Origin: Polycladidibacter stylochi
GTDB lineage: Bacteria; Pseudomonadota; Alphaproteobacteria; Rhizobiales; Stappiaceae
Assembly (NCBI RefSeq): GCF_001562055.1
Contig: NZ_LLWE01000042.1
Span: 62,001 to 126,000, forward strand
Direction: 5' to 3'
Length of the DNA: 64,000 nt
Positions 1-8,700 of this stretch are shown in pieces. The translations under genes and the position numbers were made by a program. The first letter of the stretch is position 1. Every line of letters begins with the position of its first letter. Below the pieces are notes generated by a model, which saw nothing but the letters and a program-made list of their open reading frames with translations, had not been told where the DNA came from and searched no databases.

Positions 1-8
1 CAGCTGGC

Positions 9-512
9 GTGAAAACCGAGGAAACAATCAAAACTAATGCTGCAGATAGAATTTATATCTGCTCGGAACTGGATAAGCTAACAGTCCGCTCACTATCACA
101 TTTTATAGAACGAAGATTCCCAAATAGAGCACGACCCCAAATATTGGACCTCGAAACAGCCCCAGTTATCAATGATGGATACAGTGTTTTTTACATTGTG
201 GGACTAAAAGAACTAACCAATAAAATATCCCATTGCTTAAGCAAAATCCCTGCCGACCAGAAGGTTTTGGAGAAGTCAATATTAGAAGCAATACCAATCC
301 TTGGAACAAAACCTGATTTAAAAGGTGTTCCATACTCTGAATACTACGGCCCTATAGCGAGCATTGACATCATAGAATACGGTGAGAACTGGTTAATGAG
401 AGCTCGTTTTTTTAACACGCAAAGCAAGCATAAAGCGAAGATAGCAGTTCTAGATCTGCTGGGTATTAGCATTGATTATTGCGAAGAAAACAAATGCAAA
501 GAATTTTATTAA
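9..512 (+). CDS. hypothetical protein, possibly 5'-truncated by the window edge
   Basis: The frame opens with a GTG at base 9, only eight bases from the window edge, so the true start may lie outside. The 167 residues are soluble and charged, with no signal peptide or membrane segment. The C-terminus carries two cysteines close together (CEENKC). I do not recognise the family. The following gene is convergent, and a hairpin at 570-603 separates the two. Base composition is more AT-rich than the housekeeping genes of the window, which fits accessory DNA. Confidence 0.5.
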   Translation: MKTEETIKTNAADRIYICSELDKLTVRSLSHFIERRFPNRARPQILDLETAPVINDGYSVFYIVGLKELTNKISHCLSKIPADQKVLEKSILEAIPILGTKPDLKGVPYSEYYGPIASIDIIEYGENWLMRARFFNTQSKHKAKIAVLDLLGISIDYCEENKCKEFY

Positions 513-569
513 ATAGAAATAGAGTTTATTATATGTGAAAGAGAGTTAAAACATCGTGTGGCCAAGAAT

Positions 570-603
570 AAGGCAAGCATTAAGTGCTCATAATGCTTGC
601 CTT
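570..603. terminator. perfect 13-bp hairpin between convergent genes
   Basis: The arms AAGGCAAGCATTA (570-582) and their exact complement (591-603) flank an 8-base loop. The hairpin lies between the ends of the unknown gene and the SDR gene. A short T-rich tail (ATTCTT) follows only on the minus strand, so it is probably the terminator of the SDR gene. Confidence 0.6.
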
Positions 604-656
604 GGGTAGTCTCATCTGAGTGTTCGGCTCATTTGTGTTAAAGTAAAATGGGAAAG

Positions 657-1418
657 CTAAGTTTTGTTAATCGAAACGCCCCCATCCACCAGCAACGCTA
701 TACCGGTTGTAAAGCTGGAGAGGTCAGAGGCCAAAAAGAGGGCGGCTTTTGCCTGTTCTTGCGGTGTTGCCAAGCGCTTAAGTGCATGCAGACCTTTTAG
801 AAATGATTGAACGTCTTCACTGTCGCCAAATTCGGCCGCCATATCGGTGTCGGTTCCTCCTGGCAACAAAGCATTTATCCGGATATTTTGCGGACCATAC
901 TCGCCTGCCAATGCTTTGGTAAGACCGATTAAACCTGCTTTACTTGCAGAATATGCCGCTTGGCCTGGCATACCGATGGTATAGCCGAGGAACGAAGAGG
1001 TAAAGATGATTGAACCGCCGTTGGCTTGCATGGCAGGTATTTGATATTTTGCGGCCAGATAACCGCTGGTGAGGTTGGTTTGAATGGTGTGGTTCCACTC
1101 CTCCAAACTCGTTTCGGGTAGAGGCCCGGACTTACCCAAGATACCCGCATTATTAAAGGCAATGGAAAGCTTGCCGTATTTTTCTAGCGCGAGATCAACC
1201 AGCGCCTTGTTATAGTCTTCAGCTGTTACATCGCCAGCCAAAACCGCCACTTGGCTACCGCTTGCTTGTAGTTCACTTGCTAACTTGTTGAGACGCGCTT
1301 CGCGTCGTGAGCCAATAACCAAGGCTGCTCCTTCTTGGGCGAAAAGCTTGGCTGTTGCAAGGCCAATACCAGAGCTGGCACCCGTAATAATAGCAACTTT
1401 ATTATCTAATAGCGACAT
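657..1418 (-). CDS. short-chain dehydrogenase/reductase (SDR), classical type
   Basis: An NAD(P)-dependent oxidoreductase of the classical SDR family, 253 residues, the usual length. It has the Rossmann nucleotide-binding motif TGASSGIG (residues 12-19), the NNAG structural motif (89-92), a catalytic serine at 141 or 142, and the YSASK signature giving Tyr156 and Lys160. The catalytic set is therefore complete. The substrate cannot be told from sequence. It lies downstream of, and on the same strand as, a TetR regulator, so the two probably form a regulated unit. A nitrilase is transcribed the other way. Confidence 0.88.
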   Translation of the reverse strand: MSLLDNKVAIITGASSGIGLATAKLFAQEGAALVIGSRREARLNKLASELQASGSQVAVLAGDVTAEDYNKALVDLALEKYGKLSIAFNNAGILGKSGPLPETSLEEWNHTIQTNLTSGYLAAKYQIPAMQANGGSIIFTSSFLGYTIGMPGQAAYSASKAGLIGLTKALAGEYGPQNIRINALLPGGTDTDMAAEFGDSEDVQSFLKGLHALKRLATPQEQAKAALFLASDLSSFTTGIALLVDGGVSINKT

Positions 1419-1535
1419 TCCATATCCTTTCTTCGAAGTGTTTTCAAAAGTGAGAATAAAGATGTAAGGCGAGACTGAATGACCCGATTTCTGCGTGACT
1501 TCTTTTTATGTTCCCCTGATTTATCTAGGGCCTGA

Positions 1536-1574
1536 CAATTGTTATGGTGATGGCAATTGTTATGGTGATGGCAA
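1536..1574. repeat. tandem duplication of an 18-bp unit
   Basis: The 18-base unit CAATTGTTATGGTGATGG occurs twice head to tail (1536-1553 and 1554-1571), followed by the first three bases of a third copy. It lies between the TetR gene and the SDR gene, in the leader of the SDR gene. CAATTG within each unit is a 6-bp palindrome. It may be a slippage product or a pair of binding sites. Confidence 0.75.
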
Positions 1575-1585
1575 CGCGTGCATTG

Positions 1586-2215
1586 CTAGTTTTTTCGCTT
1601 GTTTTGTATGAATCGCTCTAATGTTGATTGGGCATGTTGTTGCAACGCACTATTCGTAGGCAGTTGTGAAAAGCCGATAAGACATTCGACATGTTGTTGC
1701 CCTCTGAGCAGAGCGAGTAATTCTGCCGCTGTGCAGGTGGGATCATCGATATCTAATTGCCCGCTCTCGCTAGCACGTTGTAGCTCCTTGGCAAAAGCCT
1801 GCTGTGCACGTAACGGGCCATTTTGCATGAACTGGTTTATAGCGTCCGGTCCTTGGTCGGCATTTGCAATCATCATTCGCCAGAATGAAAGCGCTTTTTG
1901 TGAGAATATGATAGAGACGAAACTCTGTGAGAGTTTGCTAAGTGCTTGCAAAGGACATTCAACGCCCTTCTCATTAAGGGGAGGAAGTAATAGCTCCTCT
2001 GACAGTTTGGCAATAACTGCCCCAAGCAAACCTGCTTTGCCACCAAAATAATTATAGATATTACGTTTGGAACCACCCGATTTAGCAATGATTTCATCTA
2101 AGGATGAAGCTGCATAACCCTTTGCAAAGAAAACTTGCTCAGCGGCACAGACGAGCGCAGCTTTTCGGAGCTCTTCTTTTGTTTGCTTATTTTTGCTCGT
2201 GTTAGGTGTGGCCAT
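1586..2215 (-). CDS. TetR/AcrR family transcriptional regulator
   Basis: A 209-residue one-component regulator. The N-terminal helix-turn-helix is recognisable at about residues 20-65 (AEQVFFAKGYAASSLDEI, then GGSKRNIYNYFGGKAGLL). The rest is the helical ligand-binding and dimer region, whose ligand is unknown. The start codon is 17 bases from a 27-bp perfect palindrome shared with the divergent nitrilase gene, the classical arrangement of an autoregulating TetR repressor. The SDR gene follows on the same strand after 167 bases. It probably represses itself, the nitrilase and perhaps the SDR. Confidence 0.88.
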   Translation of the reverse strand: MATPNTSKNKQTKEELRKAALVCAAEQVFFAKGYAASSLDEIIAKSGGSKRNIYNYFGGKAGLLGAVIAKLSEELLLPPLNEKGVECPLQALSKLSQSFVSIIFSQKALSFWRMMIANADQGPDAINQFMQNGPLRAQQAFAKELQRASESGQLDIDDPTCTAAELLALLRGQQHVECLIGFSQLPTNSALQQHAQSTLERFIQNKRKN

Positions 2216-2232
2216 TTGACTCTTTTCCTATA

Positions 2233-2259
2233 TTTGGTACGGTACTGTACCGTACCAAA
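2233..2259. promoter_or_regulatory. probable TetR operator, 27-bp perfect palindrome
   Basis: The half-site TTTGGTACGGTAC is repeated as its exact complement around a single central T (position 2246), giving 13-bp arms without a mismatch. It lies in the 85 bases between the divergent TetR and nitrilase genes. Long GTAC-rich palindromes of this kind are typical operators of AcrR-type regulators. Binding is inferred. Confidence 0.75.
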
Positions 2260-2300
2260 ATGGAGTCGTCAATATTCCTTTACAACAAGGCAGGTTGGTC

Positions 2301-3473
2301 ATGGCTAATAAATCGTTTGCTCAAAACATAACTTCTCGGCAAGAGAACCGAAAACGTTTCATGGGAGGGCATGACGTTGTTACGACGGCTATTGTACAAC
2401 TCTCTCAACCATATCTTGATAGGGATGCAACTATTGAGCTGGCCTGCAATGCGATTGAAGAAGCTGGGCAAAATGGTGCGCAGCTCATTGTTTTTCCAGA
2501 AAATTATATTGCCGGCTATCCTTACTGGTCGCCGGGGTGGAATATGGATCTAGACCAGTTCAGACAAAGTGCCGTTGATTGGCATGACGCTGCTATTTTA
2601 GTGGGTTCACAAGATACCGAGCGATTGGGGAATGCTGCAAAAAAAGCTGATGCCTACGTTGCTATTGGTTGTAACGAGCATGACCCGAGGCCGGAATCGG
2701 ATCAAATTTTCAGCTCGATTGTTTTTCTTGACCCTGATGGCAAAGTTCTTGGATGCCACCGAAAAACCATGCCGACTTTTCAGGAGAAAATGTTCTGGGG
2801 CATGGGAGATGCGCAAGATATCAAAGTTTTTGAAACCGATATTGGTTTTCTTGGCGGACTAATATGTGGTGAGCATACCATGACCCCGCTCAAAGCGGCA
2901 ATGATTGCCCAGCGTGAAGACTTTCATGTTTCGCTCTGGCATGGTTCCTATCATTTGGCTAAAGGGCCTACGATGGTTGAAAATGATGCGCATCAGGATA
3001 ATTTTATTGGCCTGCCGTTATCACGCTCTTATGCCATTGAGTCCGGTGCATTTGTCGCCATGGCCTGTAGTTGGCTTGATGAGCAAGACATCCCAGAGGA
3101 TTTGGCCCACAAAAAGGGGGAGGAGAGTTTTCGTAATTATCGCCATTCCAATGGTGGTAGTGCAATGATTACCCCTATGGGTGTACCGATGCAAAAACCA
3201 AGAATTGGACAAGCTGCTATAATTTATTCGCAATGCCCGTCTTGGATGCGGAAAGCAAGAGCGGCCATATTAGATAGTTTTGGCCACTATGCACGCCCAG
3301 ACTTGGTGCGCGTTATGGTTCGTGATGCCCAATCAGGCCACTGGAGAGTTGCGGGAAGCGCACCAACACGTGAACTTCAAGCAATGCAAGACGGTTTGGC
3401 CTTTTATGCTGATGCATATGATGTGGACCCAGAACAACTACAAAACGTTCTAGAGGTAACCGCAATTGAATAA
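2301..3473 (+). CDS. nitrilase / carbon-nitrogen hydrolase family protein
   Basis: A member of the nitrilase superfamily, which hydrolyses nitriles or amides through a Glu-Lys-Cys triad. With the ATG at 2301 the protein has 390 residues. The triad is Glu67 (FPENYIAGYPYW), Lys155 (HRKTMPTF) and Cys189 (LICGEHTM). True nitrilases usually show CWE at the last site; here it is CGEH, so the substrate class is uncertain. A TTG two codons earlier and an ATG at 2361 are alternative starts; family alignments usually begin near the latter. It is transcribed divergently from the TetR gene over the shared palindrome, and so is probably controlled by it. Confidence 0.85.
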   Translation: MANKSFAQNITSRQENRKRFMGGHDVVTTAIVQLSQPYLDRDATIELACNAIEEAGQNGAQLIVFPENYIAGYPYWSPGWNMDLDQFRQSAVDWHDAAILVGSQDTERLGNAAKKADAYVAIGCNEHDPRPESDQIFSSIVFLDPDGKVLGCHRKTMPTFQEKMFWGMGDAQDIKVFETDIGFLGGLICGEHTMTPLKAAMIAQREDFHVSLWHGSYHLAKGPTMVENDAHQDNFIGLPLSRSYAIESGAFVAMACSWLDEQDIPEDLAHKKGEESFRNYRHSNGGSAMITPMGVPMQKPRIGQAAIIYSQCPSWMRKARAAILDSFGHYARPDLVRVMVRDAQSGHWRVAGSAPTRELQAMQDGLAFYADAYDVDPEQLQNVLEVTAIE

Positions 3474-3502
3474 TTGCTAAAAATGATTGTGTTAAAGCGA
3501 GC

Positions 3503-3625
3503 GGCTTGAAGAAAAACCAAATGAAAACGGTGGAGGCGTTTATTCAAACGGGTGGCCGCTCGGCGCTTTCCTACTTTATCAAACCGCTGCGTGACCAGAT
3601 CGCCCATGCCTTGAAAGAGAGTTAA
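3503..3625 (+). pseudogene. C-terminal remnant of a HlyD-family type I secretion adaptor
   Basis: About 40 residues in one frame, ending in TAA at 3623, match the extreme C-terminus of type I secretion membrane fusion proteins as I know it: VEAFIQTGGRSALSYFIKPL, then RDQIAHALKES. The usual form is VEVFIQTGERTALSYLLKPL. Nothing upstream resembles the rest of the roughly 430-residue family, because the nitrilase ends 30 bases before. It is a decayed fragment and implies that a type I secretion operon once stood here. An RTX protein follows 2.2 kb downstream. Confidence 0.72.
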
Positions 3626-3832
3626 GCTGTGGGAACGTAACAGCACGGCTTTACTCAACGAGTATGCATCAGGCATTATGATATAATCATAAACAAATGT
3701 TCATTGTGGTGGTATTGGAATATGTATGCAAAAAATGAACGACAAAATTCGTAAAACTAAAGAATCGTAGGGGACAAAGCCGAGATTCAAGCGATTATAA
3801 CGCTTGCAAGAAAATCGCATGAGGAAAGCCGG

Positions 3833-4222
3833 TTGGGCTACATTCCCTTTTCAGAGCAAAAAGTTCGCAAAATTGTCGAGCAAGCAGTTAAGCGGCCGGA
3901 TCGTTTTGCTATCATGTTAGCCTATTTGGGCGAACGGCCTGTAGGTTTGTTATATTGCGGCGTGGGTGAATATCACATTGGCGAGAATGTTTTATTGGCC
4001 ACAATCTACAATATCAATGTACTACGTGAAATAAGAGCTTCAATTGGTGGCGGCCGAGCGGCATTAGGCCTATTACGCGGTGCAAGTATGTGGGCCAAAG
4101 CGCGCGGCGCGCAAGATTTGCTCTTACACGCAACATCGGATGTAGAACTTCCAAGACTTCACAAACTGAGCAAAAAAGCAGGATTCAAATTTATCGGAGG
4201 AAGCTATGTTAAAAAAATTTAA
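3833..4222 (+). CDS. GNAT-family N-acetyltransferase, 5' end apparently damaged
   Basis: The 129 residues from a TTG at 3833 look like the small GNAT acetyltransferases common in alphaproteobacterial phages and islands: a hydrophobic beta4 strand (LATIYNINV), an acetyl-CoA loop region (GGGRAALGLLRGASMWAKARGA) and a C-terminal LHKLSKKAGFKFIGG. The same frame is open back to about 3761 and reads GDKAEIQAIITLARKSHEES, the expected family N-terminus, but has no start codon there. A likely original start, MNDKIRKTKES, lies in another frame from 3735 and stops at 3768. So the gene may be frameshifted. The next gene starts inside its last codons. Confidence 0.6.
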   Translation: MGYIPFSEQKVRKIVEQAVKRPDRFAIMLAYLGERPVGLLYCGVGEYHIGENVLLATIYNINVLREIRASIGGGRAALGLLRGASMWAKARGAQDLLLHATSDVELPRLHKLSKKAGFKFIGGSYVKKI

Positions 4223-4736
4223 AGAGACATGCTTGCTTGCATTATTCGCAAGCCTAACAATTTTTGATAGCAATGCACATGCAAATAATATCAGGTCATA
4301 TTCAGTAATAAAAGATGAAAATCTAAATCATTATTTTCAATCTATTGCGATAACCTATAATTATTTAAATACAAATAGAGGTGCTAACAACGATAATTTA
4401 AATTTCTTTTTCCTTTCAAGTGATGATTATTTATTAAATGGAAATATTAATATTAAATCACTAAAAAATATATTCCCAAATTTAAACGAGAACAATTTAT
4501 TAGATGATACGAGTAATCTTGCCGATAATAATTGCATTATACTAAATCTTGATGGAAATGATGAAGATACATTTATAATTGCTTTAAATGAGCCTTCCGC
4601 ACCTGCTGATCAAAATGATTATTCTTGTGCATTACTATCTTTGTTATCATTTGATGGTGTAGATATAAGCAATTACACCAATAAACCTTTAAGAGACGTG
4701 ATGAAAAAATATTTTGAAGTTATGGGGAGGAAGTAG
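4206..4736 (+). CDS. small secreted protein of unknown family, paralogue 1 of a tandem pair
   Basis: A 176-residue AT-rich gene. It starts with ATG 4206, preceded by a good GGAGGA site at 4197 that lies inside the end of the acetyltransferase gene. The N-terminus is a clear Sec signal peptide (MLKKFKETCLLALFASLTIF, cleavage likely after AHA). The mature part has two cysteines (NNCIILNLD and NDYSCALLSLL) that could form a disulfide, and a C-terminal YFEVMGRK. The next gene is a paralogue with the same signal peptide, cysteines and tail. I do not recognise the family. It is probably periplasmic or secreted. Confidence 0.7.
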   Translation: MLKKFKETCLLALFASLTIFDSNAHANNIRSYSVIKDENLNHYFQSIAITYNYLNTNRGANNDNLNFFFLSSDDYLLNGNINIKSLKNIFPNLNENNLLDDTSNLADNNCIILNLDGNDEDTFIIALNEPSAPADQNDYSCALLSLLSFDGVDISNYTNKPLRDVMKKYFEVMGRK

Positions 4737-4935
4737 GTTGTTTGGCTGTGTTTTGCAAAAGGTTTGAGCAATTTTATCGTTGATTGTCTGTGAGTAAAAA
4801 TTGAGAAAGCCCATCGGAAGCCGTAGGGGTGCTTTGAATGTATGGTTACACTTTAGGATTGGTTCGTATAATAAGCTACTAACGGATGAATTTATTCAGC
4901 TTATTGGGCATATATTAAAATTACAGGATGTAGTT

Positions 4936-5463
4936 ATGCTAAAAAAAATAAAAGAAACATGCTTGATTGCTTTATTCGCCAGTCTAACAATTTTTGATAG
5001 TGCTGCACATGCTAATAAACTTATATCGTATTCCGTGATTGGTGATGAGGATTTAAATCACTTTTTTCAATCAATTGTGCTGATATACAATTTTTCGAAT
5101 GAGAATAATAAAACTGAAAACGTCAAACCAGAGTTGTACTTTTTATCAAGTAAAAAATTCATTTTGAATGGAAAAATTGATACCGAACTACTGATAGAAG
5201 CATTTCCTAAATTAAATAATAATTTATTAGAAACTATACGAAATAATAATTATGAAAAATGTCTAGTGCTCGATTTTGATGTTCAGGACAATAAGAAATT
5301 TATTATTACACTAAACGAGCCCTCAGTGCCAGCAGATGAGAACGATTATACTTGCGCATTAGTGTCACTTTTAGCTTACGACAATATCGATATAAGCAAT
5401 TACACAGATAAGTCGCTGAAAGATTTATTGAAAATATATTTTGAAGTTATGGGGAGGAAGTAG
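4936..5463 (+). CDS. small secreted protein of unknown family, paralogue 2 of a tandem pair
   Basis: The reading frame is open from 4801, but the ATG at 4936 gives the signal peptide shared with the previous gene (MLKKIKETCLIALFASLTIF, then DSAAHA) and has AGGA upstream. The 175-residue product matches paralogue 1 along its whole length, best in the signal peptide, the LNHxFQSI segment, the LNEPSxPADxNDYxCAL segment and the YFEVMGRK tail. Both cysteines are kept. About 70 bases of non-coding DNA after the stop are also shared, so the duplication took in the 3' flank. Function unknown. Confidence 0.7.
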   Translation: MLKKIKETCLIALFASLTIFDSAAHANKLISYSVIGDEDLNHFFQSIVLIYNFSNENNKTENVKPELYFLSSKKFILNGKIDTELLIEAFPKLNNNLLETIRNNNYEKCLVLDFDVQDNKKFIITLNEPSVPADENDYTCALVSLLAYDNIDISNYTDKSLKDLLKIYFEVMGRK

Positions 5464-5791
5464 ATTGTTTGGCTGTGTTTTGCAAAAGGTTTGAGCAGTT
5501 TTATCGTTAGTTGTTTGTGAGTAGCACTTGAGACCGATGGGGCGCATTGAACAGGTTGTTGCTCCAAGGGTCAACCTTAAAAAAATATCTGAATACTGAC
5601 AAAATTTACAGGTCCTGCAGTTCATATATCTTACGGATATATAAAATTAAAATACAATTAAAAATTTATTATTCTGTCATCTCGATGTTTTATGAGTGCC
5701 TGTAAGTTTTATCTAGTCTATTTGCTGGCTATAATAAGAAACCATTAAAATACAACGGTGAGCAGCAGGTGGCGATTATTTGAGGTGAGCC
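5464..5791. other. AT-rich intergenic region before the RTX nuclease
   Basis: The first 70 bases (5464-5535) copy the 3' flank of the previous paralogue (4737-4805). The rest is AT-rich, with no credible gene on either strand, and presumably carries the promoter of the RTX nuclease. A GAGGTGAG ribosome binding site lies just before the ATG at 5792. Confidence 0.5.
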
Positions 5792-8700
5792 ATGTCCTAC
5801 TGGAATCAACGGAATAAAAACATTCAACTCACATATATTTTTGGTGACCGTACTGCGGAAACACTTATAGGTTCGGCACTACATGAATATATTGCTGCCA
5901 ATGATGGTGATGATTATGTCGACGCAGGAGCAGGACATGACACCGTTTATGGTGGCTTTGGTAATGACCAAGTTTATGGCGGTTTAGGGCACGATACCTT
6001 GTGGGGCGGCTTTGGACATGACCGGCTTTTCGGTGGTAAGGGACGCGACCATCTTTTTGGCGAGTTTGGTGATGATCATCTTGATGGCGGCGCGGGTAAT
6101 GACTGGCTGAATGGCGGCTTCGGCAATGATACACTGCTTGGCGGGGCGGGCCGTGACAAGCTGATTGGCGAGTTTGGCGACGATGTGCTGGATGGCGGCG
6201 CTGGTAATGATGTGCTTGAGGGTGGTTATGGCGATGACACCTTAAAAGGCGGTGCTGGTAACGACCAGCTTGAAGGGGGCTTTGGCTTTGATACCGCTGT
6301 ATTTAGTGGATCGGTTGAGAACTACGACATTCAAACGGGGGCAGGCACTTGGCGGCCAACCACCACCATTCGCCAGCTTGATGAAAACGGCAAGACGGTA
6401 AGCGTTGATCGTGCCCGAGCCGTGGAAGCCTTATATTTTGAAGCGGATGATTACACCTATTATCTGGATGGTCGCAATAATGCGGTTTTGGCGCGCGATG
6501 ATGCTGCCAGCATGGATGAAAACGGCACACTGGTACTTTCAGCGGAATCATTGCTTGCAAATGATATTGATCCAGATGGTGACCCGTTAAGCCTGCATGA
6601 TGTGGAAACGGTTTCTGCCAATGGTATTGCTGTTCAGATTATAGATGAACAAATTGTCTATGACCCCGGTACTGCCTATGATCATCTTGGGGCAGGCGAA
6701 AGTGCTCAAGACCAGATTAGCTATGAAGTCACAGATGGGCAGGGTAGTGTAAGCACTGCTGTTGTGACTATCGAGATTACCGGATCCAATGATTTACCTG
6801 TGTTGAGCGTTGCTAGCACGGGTGAAATTCTTGAAAACACCCAAGGGGTTGTAGCACAGTTAGAAGCAAGCGATGTTGATAGTGAGCATTTGAGCTTTTC
6901 GATTAGCGGCGGGGCGGATGCCGATAAGTTTACCATTGATAGTGAAAGCGGGGCGCTGTCGTTAAAAGCACCGCTTGACTATGAAGCCCCGAGTGATGCT
7001 GATTTAGATAATAGCTACGAAGTGGAAGTGAGTGTTGATGACGGTAATGGCGGTGTGCAATCGCAGCTGCTGAGTTTTGCCGTGCAAGACCAAGGGCCAA
7101 CCGTGATTGCCTTTGATATGGTGGGATCGCAAAGCCAGAACCTAATTTCCTACGTGAACAACGCACCGACATTTAGCAGCCCGGCCGACGGCTTTGGCAA
7201 ATACACGGTTGCAGATAATGTGCCTTATTCCATTGTCGATGATAGTGCTGTTGTTTATCCGCGTGACCGTCAAGGCATTATTGATAGTAATAGCAATAAG
7301 GATAGCTTCTTTGGCATTACCGATACGGTGAACGGCAATACCAGCTCAACGGGTGGTTTGGTAAGCGCAAGCTGGACGTTTGATGTGAGCGGCTATGGCG
7401 ATCTCTCATTGCAACTGGATGCAGGGGCCATGGGTGATTTTGAAAGTAACGATTATTTCAAAATCAGCTACTCCATTGACGGGGGCGATAAAAAGACCGC
7501 GTTCTCGTTTGTTGCCAATGAAGCGGGCAAACACACATATACCCTTGCCGATGGTGACCAGTTTACTTTGAATGATCCGCTTACCGTAGCGGGCAGCGAC
7601 ATGACCTTGAGCAATGTTTTGCAAACTCTGAGCACCGAACTGGAGGGGCAAGGGCGCACACTGACGATTGAAGTGAGTGCCAAAACCGATGGTGGCAGCG
7701 AAGCTGTGGCCTTGCAAAATATGAAAATTCTTGGCGAGAAAACCGATGGTGGCAGTACGACGCAATTCGATGTGGTTGCAGATGCGGCGCAAGTGAATGA
7801 AGGTAATGACGGTGAAACCGTTGTTACCTTTAGTGTGAGCCGTAGCGGCGATATTAGCACTGCTGCGAGTGTTGAATTTGATGTTTCCGGTGATGTGGAT
7901 GGTGCCGACTTTGTTGGCGGTTTGCCAAGTGGCACAGTTCAGTTTGCAGCTGGTGAAGATACTGCTGTAATCCGCATTGCTGTGCAAGGGGATACGCTGG
8001 TTGAAGCCGATGAGCAGCTGGTAGTGACGCTTTCCAACCCCTCGCAAGGGACAATTGGCGATGCTTCGGCGACAACAACACTGGTTAATGATGATGTGAG
8101 CACGACGTTGATCTCACAAATTCAAGGTACTGGCGCGCAAAGTACGATGGTTGGGGCGCGGGTGAGCGTTTCTGCCATTGTGACCAAAGTGGTGGCTGGT
8201 GGCTACTTCTTGCAGGAAGAAACCAAGGATAGTGATGGCAATGTGCTGACCTCGGAAGGTATTTTTGTTTATGACAAAAAGTCCAGCGTCGAGGTCGGCG
8301 ATCTGGTTACTCTTTCTGGTAAGGTCAACGAGTTTAAAGGCGAAACCCAGCTGGGTTACGTGCAGGATTTGCAAGTTGTTTCATCGGGCAATGAACTTCC
8401 AGAGGCGGCGCAAATTCGTCTTGGTGAAACCGATATGTCGAACCTTGAAATGTATGAGGGCATGAAGGTGACAATTTCCTCAGCTGAGGGAATGGAGCCT
8501 TTGACCGTTATTGAAAACTATAATCTGGACCGCTATGGCCAGATTGAAATTAGTGCCGGCAATCAGGTTCAGGCCACGCAAATTTATGATGCGCAAACGC
8601 AAGGGGCAGAAATTGCGCAGCATACTGCGCAGAATTTGAATAACCGGATTTCCATTGATGATGGCAGCAATGCCCAGAACCCCGACCATTTTGATTACCT

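Noticed and set aside
5425-5625. Cysteine-rich minus-strand peptide of 66 residues after the duplicated secreted proteins
   Set aside because: It is antisense to the end of paralogue 2 and its flank, has no ribosome site, and does not occur intact behind paralogue 1.
7406-8047. Long minus-strand open frame (213 residues) inside the RTX nuclease gene
   Set aside because: It is antisense to a continuous, domain-rich coding sequence, has no family resemblance and no ribosome site. It reflects the codon bias of the real gene.
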